Shown: positions 8,732 through 16,327, numbered from the stretch's first letter. The stretch: 64,000 nucleotides of DNA from Hymenobacter sp. DG25A (GCF_001280305.1 NZ_CP012623.1:1860001-1924000), one strand, 5' to 3'. Program-made: numbers and translations. The notes: generated from the sequence alone by a model not told the origin.

Positions 8732-9130
8732 AAAAGCAGAAGATTGGAAGATAATTGTAATTGAAGCGGCATAAGCAACCCTGGCAGCTACTGCTGCTCA
8801 TCGTCAGACAATTGGGAAGTAGTAGCGGAAAAGTGGCCCGGGCGCAAGCCTATAAGCCCCACCGTTGCGCAAGTCTGCGCAGCACTAATTTTGATTCCTC
8901 GCTGGGCTTATATTTTTCTATTCTTTCCTAAAGTACGTTTATATAATATGGGGTCTACTTAATTCATCCAGCTCAAGGAAAATTAAACAAAAGCTGAAAA
9001 GACAGAATTACGCTGGACTCTCCAGCTTTTGTTTAATTACCAAAACAAAACACACCTTATAATGATCAATAATTACCAACACCCTCATGCCATATCTTTA
9101 GTCAGGCAGCATTAGGGCATTGCTCCGAAC
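8732..9130. other. Intergenic stretch between precursor and kinase genes
   Basis: 399 bp with no convincing gene. Short minus-strand ATG frames here stop within a few codons, or run into the kinase gene out of frame without a Gly-Gly leader. It holds the long hairpin at 8981-9038. The promoter for the kinase operon, if separate from that of the precursor, would be here; no clear TAnnTTTG box was seen. Confidence 0.6.
8981..9038 (-). terminator. Long hairpin between peptide precursor and kinase operon (attenuator/terminator candidate)
   Basis: Perfect 16-base arms (AATTAAACAAAAGCTG at 8981-8996 and CAGCTTTTGTTTAATT at 9023-9038) enclose a 26-base loop. On the minus strand it lies 93 bp after the precursor stop and is followed by a short T-rich stretch. 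In RiPP loci such a structure often lets the precursor mRNA exceed the downstream enzyme and export genes, or protects its 3' end. That role here is inferred. Confidence 0.6.
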
Positions 9131-9286
9131 TTAGCAATGGCGACGACGACGACGGTGGCTGCTTGAGCTAGTGGTGGAGCTAGAGCTAGAGCTCTTGCTA
9201 TGCCAGCGGCGGCGACGATGGCCGCCAACAATTAACTCTACTTCCTGCACTTGCAACTCAGACACGAGGTTTTCTAAAGTAAGCAT
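9131..9286 (-). CDS. RiPP precursor peptide with double-glycine leader and Arg/Ser-block core
   Basis: A 51-residue ORF on the minus strand, ATG at 9286 and TAA at 9133-9131. The leader MLTLENLVSELQVQEVELIV ends in Gly21-Gly22, a standard C39 cleavage site with hydrophobic residues at the usual spacing before GG. The predicted 29-residue core is H-R4-W-H-S-K, then six Ser, two Thr and four Ser, then H-R5-H and a terminal Cys51. So 13 of 29 core residues are Ser/Thr and 9 are Arg, with near mirror symmetry around the Ser/Thr block. It lies directly upstream of a PqqD-kinase fusion, a C39 exporter, HlyD and TolC on the same strand. Core identity and secretion are inferred from leader and context; no homologue is known to me. 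Low complexity alone could arise by chance, but the combination with the GG leader makes that unlikely. Confidence 0.85.
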   Translation of the reverse strand: MLTLENLVSELQVQEVELIVGGHRRRRWHSKSSSSSSTTSSSSHRRRRRHC

Positions 9287-9779
9287 GGTTATTAGGGTTA
9301 AGTAGGTGAAAAAAATATTTTGGCAGCTGCGTCTGCTAAGATACAGAAGCCAGAGTTGAAATTTCTAATTTTTATAAACATGTTTATTTAATTTATAATT
9401 ATTCCAATTAAATTTAATATAAATTAAGTATTATTTTATATGATTTTACTTAGTAAGTATTACACAAAGCTTTTAAAGCAAACCTTAAATCCGCCGTTAT
9501 AGATTAAAGAATATAGCAGAATTAGTCGAGCTTTAATTATTTTTAAATTATTAATATAAGATATGTTTTTATAAAGTTTTTAGATTTTAAATTCCCGAAA
9601 TTTTATAAAATCTCAACAATTATTTTTGTTTCATTAGGCAATCAAAGATTTAGTTAAATTATTGCCGCGTTAATTATTAAATCAGTCTGATTCACAAAGA
9701 CTTGCACCCACTTACCAATGTGTATCACAGTCACCAGCAGGATGCAGCTTTATAATAGCCCAACAGGCTCCTCTGTCAA
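9287..9779. other. AT-rich non-coding block upstream of the peptide locus
   Basis: 493 bp, far richer in A/T than the rest of the window, dense in runs such as AATTTAATATAAATTAAG. No gene was found on either strand. It should contain the promoter of the precursor gene: the best -7-like element I see on the minus strand is TATCTTAG (9343-9336), without a clear -33 TTG. A small inverted repeat AGATTTTA/TAAAATCT is at 9582-9589 and 9606-9613. Such AT blocks commonly mark horizontally acquired loci or strongly regulated promoters. Confidence 0.6.
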
Positions 9780-10460
9780 TCAGCGGCCTTGGATGCCTGG
9801 GTAGAGTTCAGTTACAATATCACTCTGTACAAACTCCTTGGTGCGCACATTCATCATACTTAAGCGGCCGGAAAAGCCGGCGCCCTGATCCAGGTTCCAC
9901 ACGTTGGCCCGCTGACAGGGCACCTGGCTCCAGCTCCAGGTAGGTGTATGGCCGATAAAGCATTCTTCGTATCCCAGGGCCTCCTGCTCCTCCCTCCACA
10001 GCCTCCGCGACCAAACCAGGTCATAAGGGTCCTGCGCCCCAATAGGCTCAGCCGGATCGTAGCCGGCATGCACGTAGAGGTTGTTATGCTCGTCTTCGAA
10101 GTAAGGCCGCTGCTCGCCAAAGAAAGCGGAAAAGTGGCGCCCCAGGTCCTCCTTTGGCCGCTGCTGATACGCCTCCAGAGTAGCCTGCCCCCCCTGCCGA
10201 TACCACGCTTTGTTGACGGCCTCTACCGGCGGCTGAGTGGCCAGCCACTCAGCCGCCCACCAGTCGTGGTTGCCCTGCAGCCAAATGCTGTTAGGAATAC
10301 TGAGCAGCCGCTCCACGCAAGCCGGCGTTTCAGGCCAGCCGTCCGCCACATCTCCCAGCTGGATCAGACGGTCAATGCCCAGACGAAAAGGGCTGCGGTC
10401 CAGCACCTGTTGTAGGGCCCGATAAGCACCATGTATGTCCCCTATCACATACGTTTCCAT
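9780..10460 (-). CDS. Metallophosphoesterase (PPP-like serine/threonine phosphatase family)
   Basis: 226 aa soluble enzyme with all calcineurin-like metal motifs: GDIHG (residues 7-11), GDVADG, GNHDWW, a His in YVHAGYD and GHTP near 170. These ligands bind two metals and hydrolyse phosphomonoesters; relatives act as protein phosphatases or on diadenosine tetraphosphate. No signal peptide is present, so it is cytoplasmic. It is on the same strand as the RiPP locus but separated by the AT-rich block, so a role in dephosphorylating the peptide or its kinase is only a possibility. Such genes are common housekeeping genes in this group. Confidence 0.88.
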   Translation of the reverse strand: METYVIGDIHGAYRALQQVLDRSPFRLGIDRLIQLGDVADGWPETPACVERLLSIPNSIWLQGNHDWWAAEWLATQPPVEAVNKAWYRQGGQATLEAYQQRPKEDLGRHFSAFFGEQRPYFEDEHNNLYVHAGYDPAEPIGAQDPYDLVWSRRLWREEQEALGYEECFIGHTPTWSWSQVPCQRANVWNLDQGAGFSGRLSMMNVRTKEFVQSDIVTELYPGIQGR

Positions 10461-10634
10461 GCTTATCTGTACGGTATTACAGAAAAAGCGGGTACCAGTA
10501 TCGGAGAGGCTTTAAGCCGGGATTATTGTTTCATGCTGCTTAAGGGCAAGGCACTGCTTCTCGGGGTATACAGCTGCCTGCTCCTTTTGCACGGTGCTTT
10601 CCTTTGACTTCTTGCAACGTATATGCTGAAGCTT

Positions 10635-11174
10635 TTACCACCACCCTTCCCTATCGCGCAGGCTGGAAATGTGCGCCAGGTGGTGCCGCCCGTGCCAGGC
10701 ATACATGGCCAGAGCCTGATCCAAGGTGAATTCCTTTTGGGAGCCGGGATGGTAGAAGCAGCGGGCCCACTGCTCCTCAGTTAGCTGGCGCAGGAGCGTA
10801 GTCCAGCGTGAGTGCAGGGCATTCAGCAGGGACAGGGATACGCCTACGGAGGTGGCCGCTACATCTGGCAGCTCCGACCAGGCACCTTCATCATAGGGCT
10901 TAATAGTGGGCACATCTTCGGTGAGAGCCAGCCGGAAACGCATATAAGCATTCATGTGGGAATCGGGCAGGTGGTGCAGTACCTGGCGCACCGTCCAGCC
11001 TCCCGGGCGGTACGGGGTATTCAGCTGTTCCGGCGTCAGGCCAGCGGCGGCGGCGCGTACCTGGTCGGGCAGCATAGCTAGTTGGGCCATCAGAGCCATG
11101 CGGGCGCCTGAGGAAAGCGGGCCGGCAGGTAGTTCTGCCTGGCCAATAGGATAGCGAAGGTCGGTTTCAGACAT
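10635..11174 (-). CDS. YfiT-like DinB family putative metal-dependent hydrolase/thiol transferase
   Basis: 179 aa four-helix-bundle protein of the DinB/YfiT superfamily. The family metal-binding histidines are visible: VRQVLHHLPDSHMNAYMRF in the middle and YAWHGRHHLAHI near the C-terminus. The opening LRYPIGQAELP and GGWTVRQVLHHL are typical of YfiT/BstA (bacillithiol S-transferase) proteins; many Bacteroidetes make bacillithiol, but the substrate cannot be read from sequence. The frame is open upstream to 11267, yet ATG 11174 (MSETDLRYP) matches the family start. Confidence 0.85.
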   Translation of the reverse strand: MSETDLRYPIGQAELPAGPLSSGARMALMAQLAMLPDQVRAAAAGLTPEQLNTPYRPGGWTVRQVLHHLPDSHMNAYMRFRLALTEDVPTIKPYDEGAWSELPDVAATSVGVSLSLLNALHSRWTTLLRQLTEEQWARCFYHPGSQKEFTLDQALAMYAWHGRHHLAHISSLRDREGWW

Positions 11175-11234
11175 AAGCGAAAGAACAGTTGCGGGCGGTA
11201 AGTTACAAGGTTGCCTCAAGATGGGAATCAACCT

Positions 11235-11270
11235 AAAACAGCAATGGCTTCCTCTATAGGAAGCCATTGC
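11235..11270 (-). terminator. Intrinsic terminator downstream of the bifunctional nuclease gene
   Basis: Perfect 13-base arms GCAATGGCTTCCT and AGGAAGCCATTGC around a 4-base loop, followed on the minus strand by TGTTTTAGG. It lies 20 bp after the stop of the gene at 11291-11908 and so most likely ends that transcript. Confidence 0.75.
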
Positions 11271-11290
11271 CGGGAAATGCAGGAAGCCTA

Positions 11291-11908
11291 TTAGTCTTTC
11301 CGCTTATTGAGTTCGTCGCGAATTTTAGCGGCTTTTTCGTAGTCTTCTTTCTCGAGGGCCTGGGCCAGCATTTTAGTCAGCTCATCCAGAGAAACCTGCC
11401 CGGTGGGCTCACGCGGCTCCGTGGGGGTAGGCCGGGTGCCGGTGTCATCGTCCTCATCCTCGTCGTCCTCATCCGTATCCTCGCCGGTTTCGTCGAGGTC
11501 AGAAAGGATAATCCCGGCTTCGCTCAGCACGCTTTCTACGGTGTAAATCGGCACGCCGAAACGCAGACCAATGGCAATGGCATCAGAAGGGCGGGCGTCC
11601 AGCTCAAAGGTACTGGCCCCATCAGAGCACACAATCTTGGAGTAGAATACGCCTTCCTTCAGGTCAGATATCACTACTTCCAGAATAACCACGTGCACGT
11701 GCTCGGCAAACGACTTAAACAAATCGTGGGTGAGCGGGCGGTTGGGGCTGATTTTCTCTATCTGGATAGCAATACTCTGGGCTTCAAACATGCCGATGAT
11801 AATCGGCAGCCGCCGGTTGCCGGTCTTCTCCCCCAGAATAAGGGCAAACGAGCCGGATTGCGACTGGCTGGAGGAAAGGCCCAGAATTTCGAGCTGTATT
11901 TTTTTCAA
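11291..11908 (-). CDS. Bifunctional nuclease (DUF151) domain protein with C-terminal UVR motif
   Basis: 205 aa. The start is taken as TTG at 11908 because the family begins 'KKI.LEILGLSSSQSQSGSFAL', exactly what follows this codon, whereas the upstream in-frame extension has no family likeness. Residues about 1-135 form the BFN domain (EKTGNRRLPIIIGMFEAQSIAIQ; ARPSDAIAIGLRFGVPIY). An acidic linker (DLDETGEDTDEDDEDEDDD) leads to a UVR-type helical pair (LDELTKMLAQALEKEDYEKAAKIRDEL). This domain pair is common in Bacteroidetes; the plant and Mycobacterium relatives are linked to nuclease activity, but the physiological role here is unknown. It lies downstream of etfA with its own terminators on both sides. 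Confidence 0.85.
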   Translation of the reverse strand: MKKIQLEILGLSSSQSQSGSFALILGEKTGNRRLPIIIGMFEAQSIAIQIEKISPNRPLTHDLFKSFAEHVHVVILEVVISDLKEGVFYSKIVCSDGASTFELDARPSDAIAIGLRFGVPIYTVESVLSEAGIILSDLDETGEDTDEDDEDEDDDTGTRPTPTEPREPTGQVSLDELTKMLAQALEKEDYEKAAKIRDELNKRKD

Positions 11909-12024
11909 GGTTGTTGGGGTCTTGAGGACGTAGGGTCTTAAGGATGTGGGGGCAGGCCTGAGTAGATGATACGTGCAAAGAAAAGAAAGGCTCCGCCCCT
12001 GTACTAACAAAACCTGAAAAAGAC

Positions 12025-12079
12025 TTAGGGCCCTGGGAAAACCCGTTTACTTAGAAACAGGTTTTTCCCAAGACCCTAA
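12025..12079 (-). terminator. Hairpin terminator after etfA
   Basis: A long imperfect palindrome on the minus strand (TTAGGGTCTTGGGAAAAACC ... GGGTTTTCCCAGGGCCCTAA) begins 12 bp after the etfA stop and is followed by GTCTTTTTC. It most likely ends the etfB-etfA transcript. Confidence 0.7.
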
Positions 12080-12090
12080 ACTCCTAAAAC

Positions 12091-13068
12091 CTAGCCCAGC
12101 TCTTTAACAGCCTGGGTCAGTTTGGGCAGAACATCGAATACGTCGCCTACAATGCCATAATCAGCGGCTTTGAAGAACGGGGCTTCGGGGTCTTTGTTGA
12201 TAACCACAATTACCTTGCTGGAGTTTACCCCGGCTAGGTGCTGAATAGCGCCCGAAATACCGCAGGCAATGTACAGGTTGGGCGAAACGGTGATGCCCGT
12301 CTGGCCCACGTGCTCGTGGTGAGGGCGCCAGTCTACGTCGGAAACCGGCTTGGAGCAGGCAGTAGCCGCTCCCAAGGCCTTGGCTAGGTCCTCAATGAGG
12401 TGCCAGTTTTCGGGGCCCTTCATGCCGCGGCCACCGGATACCACACGGTCCGCTTCGGGCAGCAGAATGCCGCCGGCCTGGTCCTGCATGATTACCTGCT
12501 TGGGCGCATCGGCAAAGTCAGCATCGGAAAGCTGGGCCGAGAACGATACAACCGGAGCGGTTTTACCGGCTTCGTGCAGCGGCTCAATAGAGTTTTTCTT
12601 AACGGCAATAATTTTCCGCTCACCCTGCAGGGTAACGTCGGCAAAGGCTTTGCCCGAGAAGGCGCCGCGCTTTACCAGGAACTGACCACCATTGATCTGG
12701 GGCAGCTCTACCACGTTGGTAGCCAGGCTGGCCTGCAACCGCACCGACAGGCGCGAGCCAACGGCCGCGCCAATGTTGGAGTTAGCCAGGATAATTACTT
12801 TGGCGTCTTCCTGCTGCGCGGCGGCGGCAATGAGCTTGGTGTAAGCACCATTCACGAAATCCTTCAGGCGGGGCTCGGCGTCATACAGCACTTTGCTGAT
12901 GCCTTGCTCTCCCAGCTTGGCCAGATTGGCTTCGGTAGCCTCACCTACGGCAATGGCCGTGGCGGAAGTACCGAGCATCTGGGCTACCTGGCTCCCGTAA
13001 GAAGCCACTTCCAGCGAAGATTTTTTCACTTCGCCGTTATCACATTCTACTACTACGAGTACGGACAT
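12091..13068 (-). CDS. etfA: Electron transfer flavoprotein alpha subunit
   Basis: 325 aa FAD-binding subunit of the ETF heterodimer, which passes electrons from acyl-CoA dehydrogenases and other flavin dehydrogenases to ETF-quinone oxidoreductase. The C-terminal FAD domain is clear: VVSGGRGMKGPENWHLIEDLAKALGAA, then HVGQTGITVSPNLYIACGISGAIQHLAG and VVINKDPEAPFFKAADYGIVGD. Length and order fit the family. It follows etfB after 123 bp on the same strand and is probably co-transcribed, although the gap is wider than usual for these two genes. Confidence 0.95.
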   Translation of the reverse strand: MSVLVVVECDNGEVKKSSLEVASYGSQVAQMLGTSATAIAVGEATEANLAKLGEQGISKVLYDAEPRLKDFVNGAYTKLIAAAAQQEDAKVIILANSNIGAAVGSRLSVRLQASLATNVVELPQINGGQFLVKRGAFSGKAFADVTLQGERKIIAVKKNSIEPLHEAGKTAPVVSFSAQLSDADFADAPKQVIMQDQAGGILLPEADRVVSGGRGMKGPENWHLIEDLAKALGAATACSKPVSDVDWRPHHEHVGQTGITVSPNLYIACGISGAIQHLAGVNSSKVIVVINKDPEAPFFKAADYGIVGDVFDVLPKLTQAVKELG

Positions 13069-13191
13069 ATTTCCTGGAATTATGAATTCATCCTTCTGAA
13101 GCCATTGTTCAGTTTCAATAGTTAAACCAACTGACTTACAGCAAGTTTAACAATAGAAAGAGGCCAAACTTCAAAATTTATAATTCGAAGT

Positions 13192-13932
13192 TTAGATGAC
13201 TTTGGCTTCGTTGCGGAGGAGCTTGATCAGGTCGCCGGCACTTTCAGCGGGGATAAGCTTTACGCCTTGCTTCTTGGGGGGCAGCGCATACTCGGCTACC
13301 TCGGTGCGGGCACCTTCGCCTACGGGCTCAATAACCTTCAGGGGCTTGGTGCGGGCCGTCATGATACCGCGCATGTTGGGAATGCGGGGCTCACACATGG
13401 GCTGCTGGCACGAGGCCACGAAAGGCGTATTTACCTCCACAATTTCTTTGCCGCCTTCAATTTCGCGCTCCAGCGTGGCGGTGTTGCCGTTCATATCCAG
13501 CTTCATGGCCGGGGCTACGGTGGGGATGCCCAGCATCTCACCTACCATGCCGTGCACCTGGAAGCCGTTGTAGTCGATGCTTTCCTTACCCATCAGAATA
13601 ACATCGTAGCCGCCTTCTTTGGCTACGCTGGCAATCTGCTGCGCCACGAAATAAGCATCCTTGGGATGAGCATTCACGCGGATGGCGTCGTCGGCCCCAA
13701 TGGCCAGCGCCTTGCGGATATTGGGCTCGGTATCGGCCTCGCCTACGTTCAGCACGGTTACGGTGCCGCTGCCCTGCGCTTCTTTGAGCTCAATGGCACG
13801 GGTGAGGGCATATTCATCCCAAGGGTTAATCACGAATTGCACCCCTGCTTTGTTGAATTCCTTGTTATCGGGGGTGAAGGTGATTTTGGTGGTCGTGTCG
13901 GGGACGTTGCTGATGCAAACGAGAAACTTCAT
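13192..13932 (-). CDS. etfB: Electron transfer flavoprotein beta subunit
   Basis: 246 aa AMP-binding subunit of ETF. Recognised by MKFLVCISNVPDTTTKI, NPWDEYALTRAIELKE, VLNVGEAD, DYNGFQVHGMVGEMLGIP and the C-terminal MTARTKPLKVIEP. It pairs with EtfA (next gene) in cytoplasmic electron transfer during fatty acid and amino acid oxidation. Divergent from the small TPR gene at 14009 with a 76 bp shared promoter region. Confidence 0.95.
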   Translation of the reverse strand: MKFLVCISNVPDTTTKITFTPDNKEFNKAGVQFVINPWDEYALTRAIELKEAQGSGTVTVLNVGEADTEPNIRKALAIGADDAIRVNAHPKDAYFVAQQIASVAKEGGYDVILMGKESIDYNGFQVHGMVGEMLGIPTVAPAMKLDMNGNTATLEREIEGGKEIVEVNTPFVASCQQPMCEPRIPNMRGIMTARTKPLKVIEPVGEGARTEVAEYALPPKKQGVKLIPAESAGDLIKLLRNEAKVI

Positions 13933-14008
13933 CTACGGCTGCTTATATGGAGGGATAACTACGGGAAAACCCCAAATTTGGGGCGAAGATACTGAAAACT
14001 CACTCCCT

Positions 14009-14347
14009 ATGGAAACCGCGTCAAGCCGCCTGCAGCAACTCCTCGCCTTTTATCAGGACGACCCCAACGACCCTTTCACGATATACGCGCTGGCCACGGA
14101 GTATCGCCCCACTGATCCACAGAAAGCGCTGGGCTTCTACCAGAAACTACTGGATGAGCACCCGGATTATGTGGGTACGTATTATCACGCCGGTAAGCTG
14201 CTGGAGCAGCTGGAAAAGCCGGAAGAAGCTGAAAAGGTTTACCGCCTGGGCCTGCAGGTAAGCCGCCGCGCCGGCCAGCTGCATGCCGCCAGCGAGCTGC
14301 AGGGCGCCCTGAACCACGTACTGGGCCTGGATTACGAAGACGACTAA
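14009..14347 (+). CDS. Small tetratricopeptide-repeat protein
   Basis: 112 aa, starting at ATG 14009 (METASSRLQQLLAFY), which lies clear of the divergent etfB start; the frame is open further upstream but there it shadows etfB. The pattern PFTIYALATEYRPTDPQKALGFYQKLLDEHPDYVGTYYHAGKLLEQLEKPEEAEKVYRLGL is two to three TPR units, so a cytoplasmic protein-protein interaction scaffold is expected. It has no signal peptide or catalytic motif. Function unknown; convergent with the cobalamin-binding gene 7 bp downstream. Confidence 0.75.
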   Translation: METASSRLQQLLAFYQDDPNDPFTIYALATEYRPTDPQKALGFYQKLLDEHPDYVGTYYHAGKLLEQLEKPEEAEKVYRLGLQVSRRAGQLHAASELQGALNHVLGLDYEDD

Positions 14348-14354
14348 GCCCGAC

Positions 14355-15410
14355 TTAAAAAACTGCTTTCGCCCAGGCTACGGCGGCGGCGGGGGTAGCG
14401 GCAAAGGCATCGGCCCCGGTAGTTTTCCAAAGCTCCGGGTCGGTGCTGAACGCGGCGCCGCCTACCAGCACCTTTATTTGGCTGAGCTGCAGGTTTTGCT
14501 GCTTGGCAGCTACCAGCTCACGCACTACGGGAATGTGCTGCGGCATGGAGGCCGCCATAGCCAGCAAATCGGGCTGCAGATCCTGCAGCAGGTGCAGCAG
14601 GCTTTCCGTGGGCGTGTTTACACCCAGGTAGTAGATTTTCCAGCCTTCCATCTCCAGATAGTCGGCAATGATGCGGGCGCCCATGCCGTGCAGGTCGCCG
14701 GCTACGGTGGTCACTACGGCCATGCGGCCGTTGCGGGGCAGCATTTGCCGGAACTGGTAGAGCTGCGCGGCCGCCAGCTCGGTGGTGGCTGTGCAAAAAT
14801 GCTCCTGTGCTATATTAATGGTGCGGTTGTGCCACCGCTCCCCTACTTCCCACTGCACGGGCACAAACACGTGCTCATAAATGGTATGAATATCGGTGCC
14901 GCGGCGGGCTTCTTCTACAATCAGCTGAATGGCGGCCTGCCGGTCGGCGGCCATCAGGGCCGCCAGGTAGCGTTGGGCCAGCCCGCCCAGCGGATTATCA
15001 GCCATGGGAAAGGTTACCTGCGTCTGCTCTACCAATGGCAATGACTCACTCAGGTAGCCAATGGCATCGTTCAGGTATTTGGCAGCCAGGATATAGGCCG
15101 TAATGGGCAGGCGCTGGGAAAGCACCTGTTTCAGGGCAACCAGCTGCGAAGTCAGCTCCTGGTCGCGGGCGGGGCTACTGTCCTGCTTGCGCAATTGTTC
15201 GATATGGGTATCAAACAACGGCGCACTATCCATCTGAATGGCCAGGGCCAGCGGGTAAATCTGATTCTGGATTTCGGTCAGCTTCTCGGCTTCATCTAAT
15301 GTAGCACTACCATTGGCGGCCACCTGATAGGCACGAAGGGCAGTGTGGGCTACTTCATCGGTAGTCTCGATGAGGGTACGGGCAGTTTTTTGGGCAAGCT
15401 TGGCACTCAT
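14355..15410 (-). CDS. Cobalamin-binding protein with CarH-type photosensor motif, no DNA-binding domain
   Basis: 351 aa, soluble. The C-terminal half is a B12-binding module. The helical cap has W193 followed after nine residues by E203-H204 (WHNRTINIAQEH), the Wx9EH motif of CarH-type adenosylcobalamin photoreceptors. The Rossmann part has GDLHGMG at 238-244, with His241 as lower axial ligand (DxHxxG), and later LVGGAAF. CarH has an N-terminal MerR helix-turn-helix; here the first 135 residues are helical but show no HTH that I can recognise. It may signal light or B12 state to a partner protein, or serve as a methyltransferase-linked corrinoid protein. The N-terminal region is unassigned. 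Confidence 0.85.
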   Translation of the reverse strand: MSAKLAQKTARTLIETTDEVAHTALRAYQVAANGSATLDEAEKLTEIQNQIYPLALAIQMDSAPLFDTHIEQLRKQDSSPARDQELTSQLVALKQVLSQRLPITAYILAAKYLNDAIGYLSESLPLVEQTQVTFPMADNPLGGLAQRYLAALMAADRQAAIQLIVEEARRGTDIHTIYEHVFVPVQWEVGERWHNRTINIAQEHFCTATTELAAAQLYQFRQMLPRNGRMAVVTTVAGDLHGMGARIIADYLEMEGWKIYYLGVNTPTESLLHLLQDLQPDLLAMAASMPQHIPVVRELVAAKQQNLQLSQIKVLVGGAAFSTDPELWKTTGADAFAATPAAAVAWAKAVF

Positions 15411-15903
15411 GCGGCGAAAATTACGAAATCATTGCGTTTCCCAAAACCTGTACAAACCATATTAATATTCCTATAATCACATCTAATTCCTTTCTAAGCC
15501 TTGCTTTTGCGGGCAGTTTCCTCTCCTCTTCAGGCTCTTAAAGACAGGTACGGCTAAATCACCGGAATAGTCTTGGCTTTATGATTTTTAAGATTCAATA
15601 ACGGCCCAAGGAATACGTAAAGATTTAGGAGTCAGTTATGCAGCCATGTTTCCATACGCGGCAGATAAAAGGCCGGAGAACCTTAATCAGATTTCCGAAA
15701 ATTATGATTGGCTGTCCGAGCCCAGCCTCCCTTTGTTCCGCTACTCGGCTCATTGAATCTGCCCATTTGAGAAGCTTCAGGGGCTGATGCTTTTCAGCAA
15801 TTACCCCCGGATGCATCATCTTTAATTCATTGACATTAAAATCATTACTATGTATCTTATACAACCGCCCGGGCAGCATACCTTCCTGCCTTGGCGGCAG
15901 CAC
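15411..15903. other. Intergenic region, no confident gene
   Basis: 493 bp, somewhat AT-rich at its left end, holding the promoter of the cobalamin-binding gene (minus). A minus-strand frame of 112 codons (15963-15625) covers part of it but has no recognised motif and overlaps the plus-strand ORF at 15904; I do not call it. No RNA structure was recognised. Confidence 0.5.
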
Positions 15904-16113
15904 ATGCAACCCTTCAATTATCAGCAGGCCCACAACTTTGTTAATACGTGGCTGGCAACTCACCCCGACCGGCTTCGCTACCAGCGCAATGACCCCGCGC
16001 TGTTGCGCAACTGGTGCGAGGCCGCCGAGCGCCGCCTGCTTACGGGCATCCCCGACGATGCGGAATTTATTCTGCAGCGTTTCGCCAACAAAGCGGAGTC
16101 CTCCAGCATGTAG
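15904..16113 (+). CDS. Small hypothetical protein
   Basis: 69 aa: starts MQPFNYQQAHNFVNTWLATH and continues as a helical, charged sequence with Trp and Arg-rich stretches (RNWCEAAERRLLTGIPDDAE). No signal peptide, membrane segment or family I recognise. The frame is open to an ATG at 15850, which would add 18 Pro/His-rich residues; the internal ATG is chosen because the amphipathic composition starts there. Codon use resembles neighbouring genes, which supports coding, but a chance ORF is possible. Confidence 0.45.
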   Translation: MQPFNYQQAHNFVNTWLATHPDRLRYQRNDPALLRNWCEAAERRLLTGIPDDAEFILQRFANKAESSSM

Positions 16114-16327
16114 CCGGCAGCTGGTGCTTAGTGGTGCTGTTGTTCCTCACTGCAGGGTGCAGTCGGGAATAACAGCTTTTTTTTGGAGCAAAATATGCTG
16201 GGAATTGAGCACGAAGGATCTGAAAAAAAGTGCTTCAGTTTGCAACCTTGCTCTTGGTTAAGACGTAAAGCCAAAGTTTTGCGCAGGCCAAACTGAACTT
16301 TAGGAGCAGTTTGGTTGTCCCGTTTCC

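Noticed and set aside
8732..9130. Possible second RiPP precursor downstream of the first
   Set aside because: All minus-strand ATG frames here stop within a few codons or overlap the kinase out of frame; none has a Gly-Gly leader.
2194..9779. Lanthipeptide-type cluster
   Set aside because: The kinase recalls class III/IV enzymes, but no lyase or LanC cyclase domain exists in the fusion or nearby, and the core has only one Cys at its very end, so thioether rings are not supported.
15625..15963. 112-codon minus-strand frame
   Set aside because: No motif, signal or family likeness; overlaps the better plus-strand ORF at 15904-16113 head to head.
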